From positions 1 through 41,678 of the forward strand of contig NZ_CALUYG010000025.1 of assembly GCF_944324935.1 (NCBI RefSeq): a stretch of 41,678 bases of DNA, in the 5' to 3' direction. Position numbers and translations under genes: made by a program. Below the pieces are notes generated by a model. It searched no databases, was not told the DNA's origin, and saw only the letters and a program-made list of their open reading frames with translations. This stretch comes from an uncultured Desulfovibrio sp. (lineage in GTDB: Bacteria; Desulfobacterota; Desulfovibrionia; Desulfovibrionales; Desulfovibrionaceae). Below, in pieces: positions 28,822-37,097 of this stretch; within the stretch, counting starts at the first letter, position 1; each line of letters opens with the position of its first letter.

Positions 28822-30648
28822 TTATTCCTCGTCTTCGGAGTGCACTTCCTGCTTGAGGGCCTGGGCCCGCTGCAGGAGCTGTTCCAACTGGATGTCCGCA
28901 CCCAGCACGCCCACGATGTCATCCTTGGCATTGGTGACGGCGCAGGAAACGGTGATGACCAGCTTGCCCGTGAACTGGGACTGGTACACGTCCATGATGT
29001 GCAGGTCCCCGGTCTGCATGGGCATCTTGAACCACTCGCGCTGCGAGAAGTCATAGCCGATGGGCAGGGCCTTGTAACGCTCCTTGTAGGCCGGGTCGAT
29101 GATGGTGGAGCACTTGAGCTTGCCCTCGGTGTCCGTCAGATAAAGATACTGGATGAAGGGGAATTCCCGCGTGAAGGCATCCAGACGGGCGCAGGCGTGC
29201 TGGCCGAAGTCCTGAAGCTCCGGCTGCCGTGAGAGGCGGATGATGAGGTGGGCCGCCAGCTCGCCCGCCAGCTGCTTCATGTGGTCGAATTCGGTCACGA
29301 AGAGCTCGGGCATGAACTTCTGGGCCAGCGCCTCCATCTCGTCGTGGGACATGCTGGTGGTGCGGCCGTTCTCGTACAGGGCCACGATGGCGTCGTAGAT
29401 GCGGCCCACGGCGGGGTGCTTCTTGGAGACCTGCTTTTCCGGGGGCAGACGCAGATTGACGTTGAGCCAGTAGGCCACGCCCGCGCGCCCGGTCTTGTCG
29501 GTGATGATGATGGGCACGGGCCGGCCCAGCAGGCGCGTGGTGTCGAAGATGTTGTAGATCTCTTCGTTCTTGGCCAGGCCGTCGGCATGCACGCCCGCGC
29601 TGGTGGCGTTGAAGTCGCGCCCCACGAAAGGATAGTTGTAGGGGATGCGGTAATTGAGCTCCTTCTCGAAGAACTCGGCCACTTCGGCAAGGATGGTGGT
29701 GTCGGCGGCGGCATCGTCCCCGGTGAGGGAGATGTATTCCACGAGCAGTGCTTCCAGCGGCGTATTGCCCGTGCGCTCGCCAAAACCGAAGAGCGTGCTG
29801 TTGACCGCGCCGCAGCCGTAGAGCCAGGCCGTCACGCCGTTGACGAGCACCTTGTGGAAGTCGTTGTGGCCGTGCCATTCCAGCCACTGGCCCGGCACGC
29901 CCGCCTCATCGGTAAAGGCGCGGACGATGCGCTGCACCGAGCGCGGCAGGCCGGCTCCGGGGTAGGGCACGCCGTAGCCCATGGTGTCGCAAAGGCGGAT
30001 CTTCACCGGCATGCCGCTCTGATGGGAGAGCTCCATGAGCCGCTGGGCCAGCGGCAGGCAGAATCCGTAGATGTCGGCCCGGGTCACGTCCTCGAAATGG
30101 CAGCGCGGGATGATGCCCCATTCCAGCGCCTGTTCGGCGAGCCCCACATACATATCCAGCGCCTGCTGGCGGGTCTTGCCGAGTTTCAGGAAGATGTGGT
30201 AGTCCGACACGCTGGTCAGCATGCCGGTCTCGTCGAAATCCATGTCGCGGGCCAGCTTGAGGTCTTCCTTGTTGGCCCGGATCCAGGCCGTCACCCGCGG
30301 GAAGCGGTAGCCGCGCGCCCGACAGACGTCGATGCACTTGCGGTCCTTGGCCGAGTAAAGAAAGAATTCCGAAGCCGTGATGAGCCCGCTCTTGCCGCCG
30401 AGACGGTGCAGGAAGTCGAACATCTTCGCTACCTGCTTGACCGTATACGGCGGACGGGCCTGCTGGCCGTCACGGAAGGTCGTATCGGTGATGCGCATCT
30501 GCTCGGCCGGTCGCGGCGCAAGCAGCACGTCGTCAAAGGCGGTACGGCAAATGCTCGTATAGGGAAAGAGATCCCGGTAGAGCTGCGGGTGCTCCACATC
30601 CTGCAACGGAAGCGGGCGATTGCCGCTGGTCTGATAGATGATGCTCAT
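28822..30648 (-). CDS. Re-citrate-synthase-like HMGL enzyme fused to a Cache sensor domain
   Basis: About 608 residues. Residues 45-480 form a DRE-TIM metallolyase (HMGL/LeuA-like): metal and catalytic motif DTTFRDGQQ at 55-63, CDTMGYG at 220-226 and the metal-binding HGH at 259-261. NATSAGVHADGLAKNEEIYN at 347-366 is the LeuA-type signature. DGQQARPPYTV and SEFFLYSAKD recall clostridial Re-citrate synthase, which condenses oxaloacetate with acetyl-CoA. The adjacent icd supports that call; homocitrate or isopropylmalate synthase remain alternatives. Residues about 490-595 (YLYLTDTEGK, FSQREWFKMP, VGVLGADI) are a Cache/PDC domain, normally an extracellular ligand sensor, here without any membrane helix. 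Starts at 30654 or 30699 are possible. I prefer 30648 because GAGG lies 6 bases upstream and the 30699 extension uses rare TTA codons over a hairpin. Confidence 0.85.
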   Translation of the reverse strand: MSIIYQTSGNRPLPLQDVEHPQLYRDLFPYTSICRTAFDDVLLAPRPAEQMRITDTTFRDGQQARPPYTVKQVAKMFDFLHRLGGKSGLITASEFFLYSAKDRKCIDVCRARGYRFPRVTAWIRANKEDLKLARDMDFDETGMLTSVSDYHIFLKLGKTRQQALDMYVGLAEQALEWGIIPRCHFEDVTRADIYGFCLPLAQRLMELSHQSGMPVKIRLCDTMGYGVPYPGAGLPRSVQRIVRAFTDEAGVPGQWLEWHGHNDFHKVLVNGVTAWLYGCGAVNSTLFGFGERTGNTPLEALLVEYISLTGDDAAADTTILAEVAEFFEKELNYRIPYNYPFVGRDFNATSAGVHADGLAKNEEIYNIFDTTRLLGRPVPIIITDKTGRAGVAYWLNVNLRLPPEKQVSKKHPAVGRIYDAIVALYENGRTTSMSHDEMEALAQKFMPELFVTEFDHMKQLAGELAAHLIIRLSRQPELQDFGQHACARLDAFTREFPFIQYLYLTDTEGKLKCSTIIDPAYKERYKALPIGYDFSQREWFKMPMQTGDLHIMDVYQSQFTGKLVITVSCAVTNAKDDIVGVLGADIQLEQLLQRAQALKQEVHSEDEE

Positions 30649-30659
30649 GGCCATCCTCT

Positions 30660-30673
30660 GCCCCCGTGGGGGC
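30660..30673 (-). promoter_or_regulatory. Hairpin in the leader of the citrate-synthase-like gene
   Basis: GCCCCC and GGGGGC pair around two bases, directly ahead of the ribosome-binding site of the preferred start. It could affect translation, or be coding if the start at 30699 is used. Confidence 0.35.
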
Positions 30674-30846
30674 GGCTGCAATAATAAGGTATCCAGCATA
30701 GCCGCTTCCTTTCGTGGCGTAAAGTCGTCCGCATCCCCTCGTCGGCGGCGGGGCTTGCCAGATTGGCAAAAATGCCCGATTATGAGCAGTTGGAGCGACG
30801 GAAAAAATGTGCCGCGCAGCGAGCGCGCGACGTGAGGGGAGGTTCT

Positions 30847-33009
30847 ATGTCCGCGTGTGTGCAGTATCCCGGCCCGGGCTGTATTGTGGAATTTCTGGAG
30901 GGCAATGCCGTCCATCTGGCCCTCGTCACCGAGGAGGGGGGAGGCAAGGTCCGCCTCCTCCTGCCCAATCGCCGCGAAACGCGCCTGGGGACATCACGCC
31001 TGCTGCCCTGGGCCGGGCCGCAGCTGCCGGGCCCCCTGCCCGGACGAGAGGAAGCCGTCCGCCTTCTGGAGGAATGCCGCAAGCGCCGCGAGGCGCTGGC
31101 CGCCGAGGTCCCGGTGGCCGACCTCTGGGAGATGGCCCAGGGAGAGCTGGCCGAAGCCCCCGCCCAGTGGTTCGCCGAACTCTCCGGCAGCGATCCCGAC
31201 GTGGACAGCATCGCGGCCCACGGCCGGGCCCTGCTGACCTGCAAGAGCCATTTCCGCTTCCAGCCGCCCGTCTTCCAGATCTTCGATGCCGAGACCGTGG
31301 AACGACGGCTGCACGAGCAGCAGGAACGCGAAGAGCGCGAGGCGCTCACCGTGGGCGGCGCGACCTTCTTCCGCCTGCTCTGGGATGTGGCCTGCAAAAA
31401 GCGTCCGCTGCCTCCGCCCCCCGATGCCGAAGGGCACGGCGGCTCGCCGGAATGGCCCGCGCCGGAGGTGGCCCGCCGCCTGCGCAAGCTGCTCTTCGAC
31501 TGCATGGCCGACCCGGACAATCAGGAGCACGACACCCTCTGGCGCATGCTGACCAAGGGCCTGCCCGATGTGCCGCACCTGCCCGTCCAGCTGCTCATGG
31601 CCTGGGGCGAAGTGCCGCCGCATTACAATTTCTGGTTCGACCGCGCCGGTTACGAGCCCGGCGATCAGTGGTGGACGGCCTGGGCGGACGAGGTGGCGGC
31701 CTGCGTACGCCAAAGCCGCGAAATGCCGCTGGAACGCTGCGACCTGCCCTTCATCAGCATCGACAGCGCCAGCACCCGCGACGTTGACGACGCCTTTTAT
31801 CTGGAAGGCACGCCGGACGGCGGCTTCCTGCTGACGCTGGCCCTGGCCTGCCCGGCCCTGAGCTGGCCCTTCGGCTCCCCGCTGGACAAGGCCGTGCTGC
31901 GGCGCGGCACCAGCATCTATCTGCCTGAGGGCAACTGTCATATGCTGCCCGAGACCCTGGGCACGAACGACTTTTCCCTGCGGGCGGGCGAGGACAGGCC
32001 CGCCTTCTGCGTGCGCGTGGCCGTGGATGCGGAGGGCAACGCCGCTCCCTGCGAAGTCTTCACCGCCCGTGTGCGACTGGCCGCCAACCTCACCTATCAG
32101 GACGCACAGGCCGTCCTTGACGCCCGCCGGACGGACGCCCCTCTGCCGGACAACCCGGCCGCGACCTTTGCCGGGGAGCTCGTGCTGGCCCATGCCTTCG
32201 AGCGTGCCCGGCAGACGGCCCGCATCCGGGACGGGGCCGTGGTCATGGATCGCCCGGAACCGGTTATCCGGCTTGAGGGCGAAGGCGCACAGACCATCGT
32301 GCATCTGGAGCCCGGCGAAGTCTGCCCGGACAGCCAGTCCGCCGTGGCGGAGATGATGATCCTTGCCTCCGCCGCCGTGGCCGACTGGGCCGCCGCCCGG
32401 GACCTTCCCCTGCTGCACCGCACGCAGGACGTCGTCCTGCCGCGCGACTACGCCGGCGTCTGGACGCGCCCGGAAGACATGACCCGCGTCATGCGCGCGC
32501 TGGCCCCCTCCTCACTGGAGGTGCAGGCCCGCCCCCATGCGGCCCTCGGGCTGCCCCGTTACGCGCCCGTCACCTCCCCCCTGCGGCGCTATCCCGATCT
32601 GGTGAACGAAGCGCAGATCGTCCATTATTTGCAGCACGGCGTCCCCCGCTGGACGGCCGACGCCCTGGCGGAGCTGCTGGTCAGACTCAATGCGGCCCTG
32701 GAAGCCGCCGGACAGATACAGCGTTTCCGGCCCCGCTACTGGAAGCTGCTCTTCTTCCGGCAGCAGGGCGACAAGGTCTGGTGGCCCGGCGTCATCACCG
32801 AGGAGAATGACGCCTTCGCCAGCGTCAGCCTGCCGGATCAGGGGATCTTCCTGCGCGGCAAGCGGCGGCAGTTCGACGAACGCGCCTGCCCCGGCACGGC
32901 CGTGGAGGTACGCATCGGCCGGGTCAATCCGCTGTACAATGAAATCATGCTGCTGGAAGCGCGTACTGCCGACTGCCGGCCCGCGCCCTACGAGGAGATG
33001 CCTTCATGA
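30847..33009 (+). CDS. RNase II/RNB-family exoribonuclease
   Basis: Predicted 3'-5' exoribonuclease of 720 residues. The RNB catalytic domain covers about 298-600. [18 protein letters not shown] has the four metal-binding aspartates (306, 312, 314, 315), and [18 protein letters not shown] carries the conserved arginine. The C-terminus (about 630-700) looks like a degenerate S1 RNA-binding domain. The first 290 residues do not read as the paired cold-shock domains of E. coli RNase II or R; they look like a single small barrel followed by helical and winged-helix-like parts, as in the bacterial/organellar RNB variants. The start at 30847 has GAGGGGAGG 5 bases upstream. The stop overlaps plsY by 4 bp. 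It diverges from the citrate-synthase-like gene. Confidence 0.88.
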   Translation: MSACVQYPGPGCIVEFLEGNAVHLALVTEEGGGKVRLLLPNRRETRLGTSRLLPWAGPQLPGPLPGREEAVRLLEECRKRREALAAEVPVADLWEMAQGELAEAPAQWFAELSGSDPDVDSIAAHGRALLTCKSHFRFQPPVFQIFDAETVERRLHEQQEREEREALTVGGATFFRLLWDVACKKRPLPPPPDAEGHGGSPEWPAPEVARRLRKLLFDCMADPDNQEHDTLWRMLTKGLPDVPHLPVQLLMAWGEVPPHYNFWFDRAGYEPGDQWWTAWADEVAACVRQSREMPLERCDLPFISIDSASTRDVDDAFYLEGTPDGGFLLTLALACPALSWPFGSPLDKAVLRRGTSIYLPEGNCHMLPETLGTNDFSLRAGEDRPAFCVRVAVDAEGNAAPCEVFTARVRLAANLTYQDAQAVLDARRTDAPLPDNPAATFAGELVLAHAFERARQTARIRDGAVVMDRPEPVIRLEGEGAQTIVHLEPGEVCPDSQSAVAEMMILASAAVADWAAARDLPLLHRTQDVVLPRDYAGVWTRPEDMTRVMRALAPSSLEVQARPHAALGLPRYAPVTSPLRRYPDLVNEAQIVHYLQHGVPRWTADALAELLVRLNAALEAAGQIQRFRPRYWKLLFFRQQGDKVWWPGVITEENDAFASVSLPDQGIFLRGKRRQFDERACPGTAVEVRIGRVNPLYNEIMLLEARTADCRPAPYEEMPS

Positions 33010-33599
33010 CGGAAATCTTTTGTCTTGCGCTTGCCTATGTGGCCGGCTCCGTCCCCTGGGGACTGGTCATCGCCCGCGTCTTCTGCGGGGTCGATCCCCG
33101 GCGGGACGGCAGCGGCAATACCGGGGCCACCAATGTTGCCCGCCTCTGCGGCTTCGGCTGGGGGGTGCTTACCCTTGCCTGCGACCTGGGCAAGGGGGCC
33201 CTGCCCGTCTGTCTGGCCCTGCACTGGGGCCTTTCCCCGTTCTGGGTGAGCCTTGTGGCGCTGGCCGCCGTGCTGGGGCATGTCTTTTCCTGCTTCATGC
33301 GTTTTCGCGGCGGCAAGGCCGTGGCCACGAGCATCGGCATCTTCCTGCCGCTGGCCTTCTGGCCCCTGTTCGGGGCCTGCCTGCTCTGCGTGCTGGTCAT
33401 CTGGCGCAGCGGCTACGTTTCCCTGGGGTCGCTGACCCTGGTCAGCGCGCTCGTGCTGGGCCTGCTCTTCTGCGGTCAGTGGACCTGGCTGCCGCTCAGC
33501 CTCTGCATCTGGGCCCTCGTGGTCTGGAAACATCGGGAGAACATTGCCCGCCTGCGCTCCGGGACGGAAAAAAGCTGGCAGAAGAAACGCCAGAACTGA
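33006..33599 (+). CDS. plsY: Glycerol-3-phosphate acyltransferase PlsY
   Basis: Inner-membrane enzyme that moves an acyl group from acyl-phosphate to glycerol-3-phosphate, the first step of phospholipid synthesis; 197 residues. [15 protein letters not shown], the glycerol-phosphate-binding [12 protein letters not shown] and [12 protein letters not shown] are the three family motifs in order. About five hydrophobic helices are seen. The ATG overlaps the ribonuclease stop, so it is co-translated with it. Confidence 0.95.
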   Translation: MTEIFCLALAYVAGSVPWGLVIARVFCGVDPRRDGSGNTGATNVARLCGFGWGVLTLACDLGKGALPVCLALHWGLSPFWVSLVALAAVLGHVFSCFMRFRGGKAVATSIGIFLPLAFWPLFGACLLCVLVIWRSGYVSLGSLTLVSALVLGLLFCGQWTWLPLSLCIWALVVWKHRENIARLRSGTEKSWQKKRQN

Positions 33600-33631
33600 T
33601 CCCGCCGAAAGGGCACATCCCTGAAAGAAGA

Positions 33632-33670
33632 GGAAAAGGGGGGCCGTTTTGCGGAGCGCTCCCCTTTTCC
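33632..33670 (+). terminator. Hairpin after plsY
   Basis: GGAAAAGGGG pairs perfectly with CCCCTTTTCC over a 19-base loop, 33 bp past the plsY stop. The following bases CCTTT give only a weak T-run. Confidence 0.45.
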
Positions 33671-33800
33671 CCTTTGCACCCTTCCCTTCCTCAACGACCC
33701 GGGCCCGGCGTCGGGCGGCGTGGGCCGGCAGGAGCCCGCGCCTCCGCCGGCGACAGGAAGGCGGCGCATGCCGTCGCCATGACGACATGGGAACCGAAAA

Positions 33801-33842
33801 AGCCCGTCGGCCGCCGCCTCGACAAACGCGCGCCGACGGGCT
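33801..33842. promoter_or_regulatory. Hairpin in the leader of thrC
   Basis: AGCCCGTCGGC pairs perfectly with GCCGACGGGCT over a 20-base loop, ending 49 bp before the thrC start. ATTTT follows closely on the plus strand, and TTTTT on the minus strand. It could be a terminator or an attenuator in front of thrC. Confidence 0.45.
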
Positions 33843-33891
33843 ACATTTTCTCCGCCGTTTCCCGGCAGTTTTTCGGCACAAGGAGCCCTTT

Positions 33892-35337
33892 GTGAACAAC
33901 AGCGACTTTCCCGCCTATCGCGGACACATGGAATATGTCTGCCTGTCCTGCGGACAGCGCTATCCCGCGGACAGCCTTCTTTACACCTGTCCGCAGTGCG
34001 GCGGCGTCTTCCTTCTGGAGAATACGGATTTTGCCCATTTGCGTACCACGGACGGCCCCACCTGGCGCAAGCGCTTCGACAGCCGGGCCGCCGCCCGCAG
34101 TACGGCCCTGCGCGGCATCTTCCGCTATTATGAACTGATGGCCCCGCTCATGGACGAGGAGGACATCGTCTACCTCGGCGAAGGGATCACCCCCATCGTT
34201 GAGGCCGCCGCCCCGCTGCGGGATGCGGTGGGCGTCCCCTTTGCCTACAAGAATGACGGCCAGAACCCCAGCGCCTCCTTCAAGGACCGCGGCATGGCCT
34301 GCGCCTTCAGCTACCTGAAATGGCTCTGCCGCCGCCACGACTGGGACGAGGTGCTCACCGTCTGCGCGTCCACGGGGGACACGTCCGCCGCTGCCGCGCT
34401 CTACGCCGCCTATGTGGGCGCGCCGCTCAAGAGCGTCGTGCTGCTGCCGCACGGCAAGGTGACGCCGCAGCAGCTTTCCCAGCCGCTGGGCAGCGGCGCC
34501 ACCGTGCTGGAACTGCCCGGCGTGTTCGACGACTGCATGAAGGTGGTGGAGCTGCTGGCCGAGAACTACCGCGTGGCCCTGCTCAACTCCAAGAACAGCT
34601 GGCGCATCCTCGGGCAGGAATCCTATGCCTATGAGGTGGCCCAGTGGTACAGCTGGGACGTGGACGGGCTCTGCCTCTTCGTGCCCGTCGGCAATGCGGG
34701 CAACATCACGGCCGTCATGTCCGGTTTCCTCAAGATGTATGATCTGGGCATCATCACGAGCCTGCCGCGCATCTTCGGCGTGCAGTCCAGCCATGCCGAC
34801 CCGGTCTACCGCTACTATGCCGCGCCGGAAGGCGAGCGCGTCTGGCAGCCGGTGACTGTCCGTCCCAGCGTGGCGCAGGCGGCCATGATCGGCAATCCGG
34901 TCTCCATGCCGCGCGTACGGCGTCTGGCGGAGCGCTTCGTGGAGGCCGGCGGCGAGCGGGCCTTCCAGGTGGTGCAGGTCACGGAACAGCAGATCATGGA
35001 CGCCATGATCGAGGCCAACCGCCACGGCCACATCGCCTGCACCCAGGGCGGCGAGTGTCTGGCCGGGCTGCGCAATGCCCGGACGCTGGGCCTTGTGGGC
35101 GACAACGAGCATGCGGTGCTGGACGCCACGGCGCATGCGCTCAAGTTCTCCGGCTTTCAGGATATGTACTTTACCGACGCCTTCCCGCCCGCCTATGAAG
35201 TGCGGCCGGACGTGCGCCTGGCCAACGCCCCCGAACTCCTGTTGCCGCAGGAAGCCCGCGAGGGGCGGGATGTGGCCGAGTTCGCCCGTCTCGGGGCCGA
35301 GGCCGTGGTGCGGCGGCTGGGCCTGGCCCGGCGCTGA
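33892..35337 (+). CDS. thrC: Threonine synthase with N-terminal zinc ribbon
   Basis: PLP enzyme that turns O-phosphohomoserine into threonine and phosphate; 481 residues. The N-terminus has a rubredoxin-like zinc ribbon with Cys17, Cys20, Cys33 and Cys36. The PLP lysine is Lys131 in NPSASFKDRGM, the phosphate loop is in VPVGNAGNITA, and CASTGDTSAAAA is typical of the ThrC family. The start is a GTG at 33892 with AAGGAG 6 bases upstream; an ATG 12 codons later would still keep the zinc ribbon. Homoserine dehydrogenase for the same pathway lies at 40306, but homoserine kinase is not in the window. Confidence 0.94.
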   Translation: MNNSDFPAYRGHMEYVCLSCGQRYPADSLLYTCPQCGGVFLLENTDFAHLRTTDGPTWRKRFDSRAAARSTALRGIFRYYELMAPLMDEEDIVYLGEGITPIVEAAAPLRDAVGVPFAYKNDGQNPSASFKDRGMACAFSYLKWLCRRHDWDEVLTVCASTGDTSAAAALYAAYVGAPLKSVVLLPHGKVTPQQLSQPLGSGATVLELPGVFDDCMKVVELLAENYRVALLNSKNSWRILGQESYAYEVAQWYSWDVDGLCLFVPVGNAGNITAVMSGFLKMYDLGIITSLPRIFGVQSSHADPVYRYYAAPEGERVWQPVTVRPSVAQAAMIGNPVSMPRVRRLAERFVEAGGERAFQVVQVTEQQIMDAMIEANRHGHIACTQGGECLAGLRNARTLGLVGDNEHAVLDATAHALKFSGFQDMYFTDAFPPAYEVRPDVRLANAPELLLPQEAREGRDVAEFARLGAEAVVRRLGLARR

Positions 35338-35462
35338 GGCGCGACGGCCGCGGCGCTCGTACGACGCACAGTTCCCCTTTCGCCCGCGACGGCGGGCACA
35401 GGCGGGAACCGCCACGGCGCACCGCCGCTTTTGCGGTACGCCATCTGGACAAGGAGGTCATC

Positions 35463-35711
35463 ATGGCGACGGAAAATGAACGACCGCTGCTGCCCGCCCC
35501 TGTCAGGCAGGCACGCGCCGATCGACCCGCTTCGGCCATGAAGCTCGCCGATGCGGACAAGGATTTCGAAACCTGGCGCAAGAGCCTCAAGGGCCGGGAC
35601 GCCCTGCGGGCCAACGTCTGGGATACCCTGGAGCGGGGCGCCTGCCGCACCGGCAGGGAACAGTCGGACATCATCATGCAGACGCTCAGGCAGTTTCAGC
35701 AGGAAAAATAG
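35463..35711 (+). CDS. Small hypothetical protein, 82 residues
   Basis: A strong ribosome-binding site AAGGAGG lies 5 bases before the ATG, and a terminator follows 28 bp after the stop, so this is a complete single-gene unit. The protein is charged and soluble, with a Pro/Arg-rich start (LLPAPVRQARADRPA) and a helical rest (DADKDFETWRKSL, SDIIMQTLRQFQQ). No known domain is recognised and there is no signal peptide or membrane helix. Confidence 0.75.
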   Translation: MATENERPLLPAPVRQARADRPASAMKLADADKDFETWRKSLKGRDALRANVWDTLERGACRTGREQSDIIMQTLRQFQQEK

Positions 35712-35739
35712 CGTCCGGGGCCGGCCCTGGACCTCTCAC

Positions 35740-35772
35740 GCCCCTCTCCCCTCGCGGAGAGGGGCTTTTTTT
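35740..35772 (+). terminator. Intrinsic terminator
   Basis: 10-bp perfect stem GCCCCTCTCC against GGAGAGGGGC, 6-base loop, followed by seven T residues. Confidence 0.93.
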
Positions 35773-35841
35773 GGGGCAGCGCTCAGCAGGCAGCCAGCAT
35801 ACAATATACCGGAATCATGCAATTTTTTTTCACAAATCATT

Positions 35842-35893
35842 TTTCATAAAATATTTCATAATAATTGACATAAAATATGCACGCTGCTATGCT
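35842..35893 (+). promoter_or_regulatory. Sigma70-type promoter with AT-rich upstream repeats
   Basis: TTGACA (35865-35870) and TATGCT (35888-35893) are separated by exactly 17 bp. Directly upstream is an AT-rich stretch with two TTTCATAA direct repeats (35842-35849 and 35854-35861, 12-bp period). These could be an UP element or an activator or repressor site. It leaves a leader of about 100 bases before the TRAP binding-protein gene. Confidence 0.65.
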
Positions 35894-36001
35894 CCAGTAA
35901 ACAGCATACGACATGGCAATGATCCTGCCCCGAAATCCAGGATGATCCCTCTAGGAAAATGCGCGCGTTCCTGTTCACCTTTGCTACCAAGGAGTACCTG
36001 T

Positions 36002-37000
36002 ATGCGACGTTCATTCCTTATCTGTTGTCTGTTGGCCGTGGGACTGCTGCTGCCCGGCAGCGCCCTTGGCGTGGAATCCATCAGCCTCAAGATCGGCATC
36101 GGGGATCCCCTCACGGCGGATGCCGGAGAGCTGGGGCGCAAATTCAAGGAACTGGTGGAAAAACGGACCGGCGGCAAGGTGCGCGTCACGCTCTACCCCA
36201 ACTGCGAGCTGGGCGACGAGACCGAAATGCTGCACAATGTGCGCCGGGGCGTGCTGGACATGACCTGCGTGGGTGTGGGCAACATCACGCCCTTCTCGCA
36301 GGGCCTGGGCGTGGTGACCTTCCCTTATCTCTTTGAAAATGACGAGATGGTGGTGCGCGGCACGACCGGCCCCGCCATGGACATGCTCAACAAGCTGACC
36401 ATCAAGCAGGCCGGCCTGCGTATCCTGGCCTTCAGTTATACCTCATTCCGCCATCTTACCAATTCCAAGCGGCCTGTGGAAACGCTGGACGACATCCGGG
36501 GCATGAAGATCCGCGTGCCCAGCAACAAGGTCTTCATCGAGACCTACAAGGCCTGGGGCGCCAGCCCCGTGCCCATGGCCTGGTCCGAAACCTTCACCGC
36601 CCTGCAACAGGGCGTGCTCGACGGCCAGTGCAACCCCTATGTGGTCAACCACAGCAAGAAGTTCGAGGAGATCCAGTCCTACCTTACGGAATTGCACTAT
36701 ACCTACTCGCTCCAGCCGCTGGTCATCGGCGAGCGCCATTTCAAGAAGTTTTCCCCGGAATTGCAGGCCATCCTGACTGAAGCGGGCCTGGAAGCACAGG
36801 CGCATGTGCTCGTCTGGCAGAACGAACACAGCGACGAAGCCAAGAAGGCCATGCAGGACGCAGGCGTCAAGATCTCCACCCTCAAGGATGAGGACAAGTG
36901 GCGCGAGATCGCCATGAAAAAGGTCTGGCCGACCCTTTATGATGTCGTGGGCGGACGCAAGCTCGTGGATGACTACCTCAAGCTGTTGCGTGAAAAGTAA
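36002..37000 (+). CDS. dctP: TRAP transporter solute-binding protein, DctP family
   Basis: Periplasmic binding protein of 332 residues for a secondary TRAP transporter. A signal peptide (MRR, hydrophobic core, cut near Ala-Leu-Gly at 23) is clear. The mature protein has the family's ligand-binding arginine Arg171 in GMKIRVPSN and the ALQQGVLDGQCNP motif. The ligand is probably a C4-dicarboxylate or another organic acid; the class is known, the substrate is not. The start at 36002 has AAGGAG 7 bases upstream. The dctQ and dctM membrane genes are missing: a terminator follows at once and the next gene is on the other strand. It is therefore an orphan binding protein. Confidence 0.93.
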   Translation: MRRSFLICCLLAVGLLLPGSALGVESISLKIGIGDPLTADAGELGRKFKELVEKRTGGKVRVTLYPNCELGDETEMLHNVRRGVLDMTCVGVGNITPFSQGLGVVTFPYLFENDEMVVRGTTGPAMDMLNKLTIKQAGLRILAFSYTSFRHLTNSKRPVETLDDIRGMKIRVPSNKVFIETYKAWGASPVPMAWSETFTALQQGVLDGQCNPYVVNHSKKFEEIQSYLTELHYTYSLQPLVIGERHFKKFSPELQAILTEAGLEAQAHVLVWQNEHSDEAKKAMQDAGVKISTLKDEDKWREIAMKKVWPTLYDVVGGRKLVDDYLKLLREK

Positions 37001-37011
37001 GCCATGAAAAA

Positions 37012-37050
37012 GGTCGCGGGGGCTCCACAGCCCCCGCGACCGCTCATTTT
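37012..37050. terminator. Bidirectional intrinsic terminator
   Basis: 13-bp perfect stem GGTCGCGGGGGCT against its complement, 4-base loop, between the convergent TRAP gene and the carbohydrate gene. TTTTT follows on the minus strand and a short T-run on the plus strand. Confidence 0.88.
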
Positions 37051-37097
37051 CCACGGGCAGGCCACGGCTTTTCGGCCGACGCCCGCCCGCAGCACGT

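Noticed and set aside
29248-30684. Plus-strand open frame of 478 codons opposite the citrate-synthase-like gene
   Set aside because: Antisense shadow with no domain likeness; the minus-strand protein has clear catalytic motifs.
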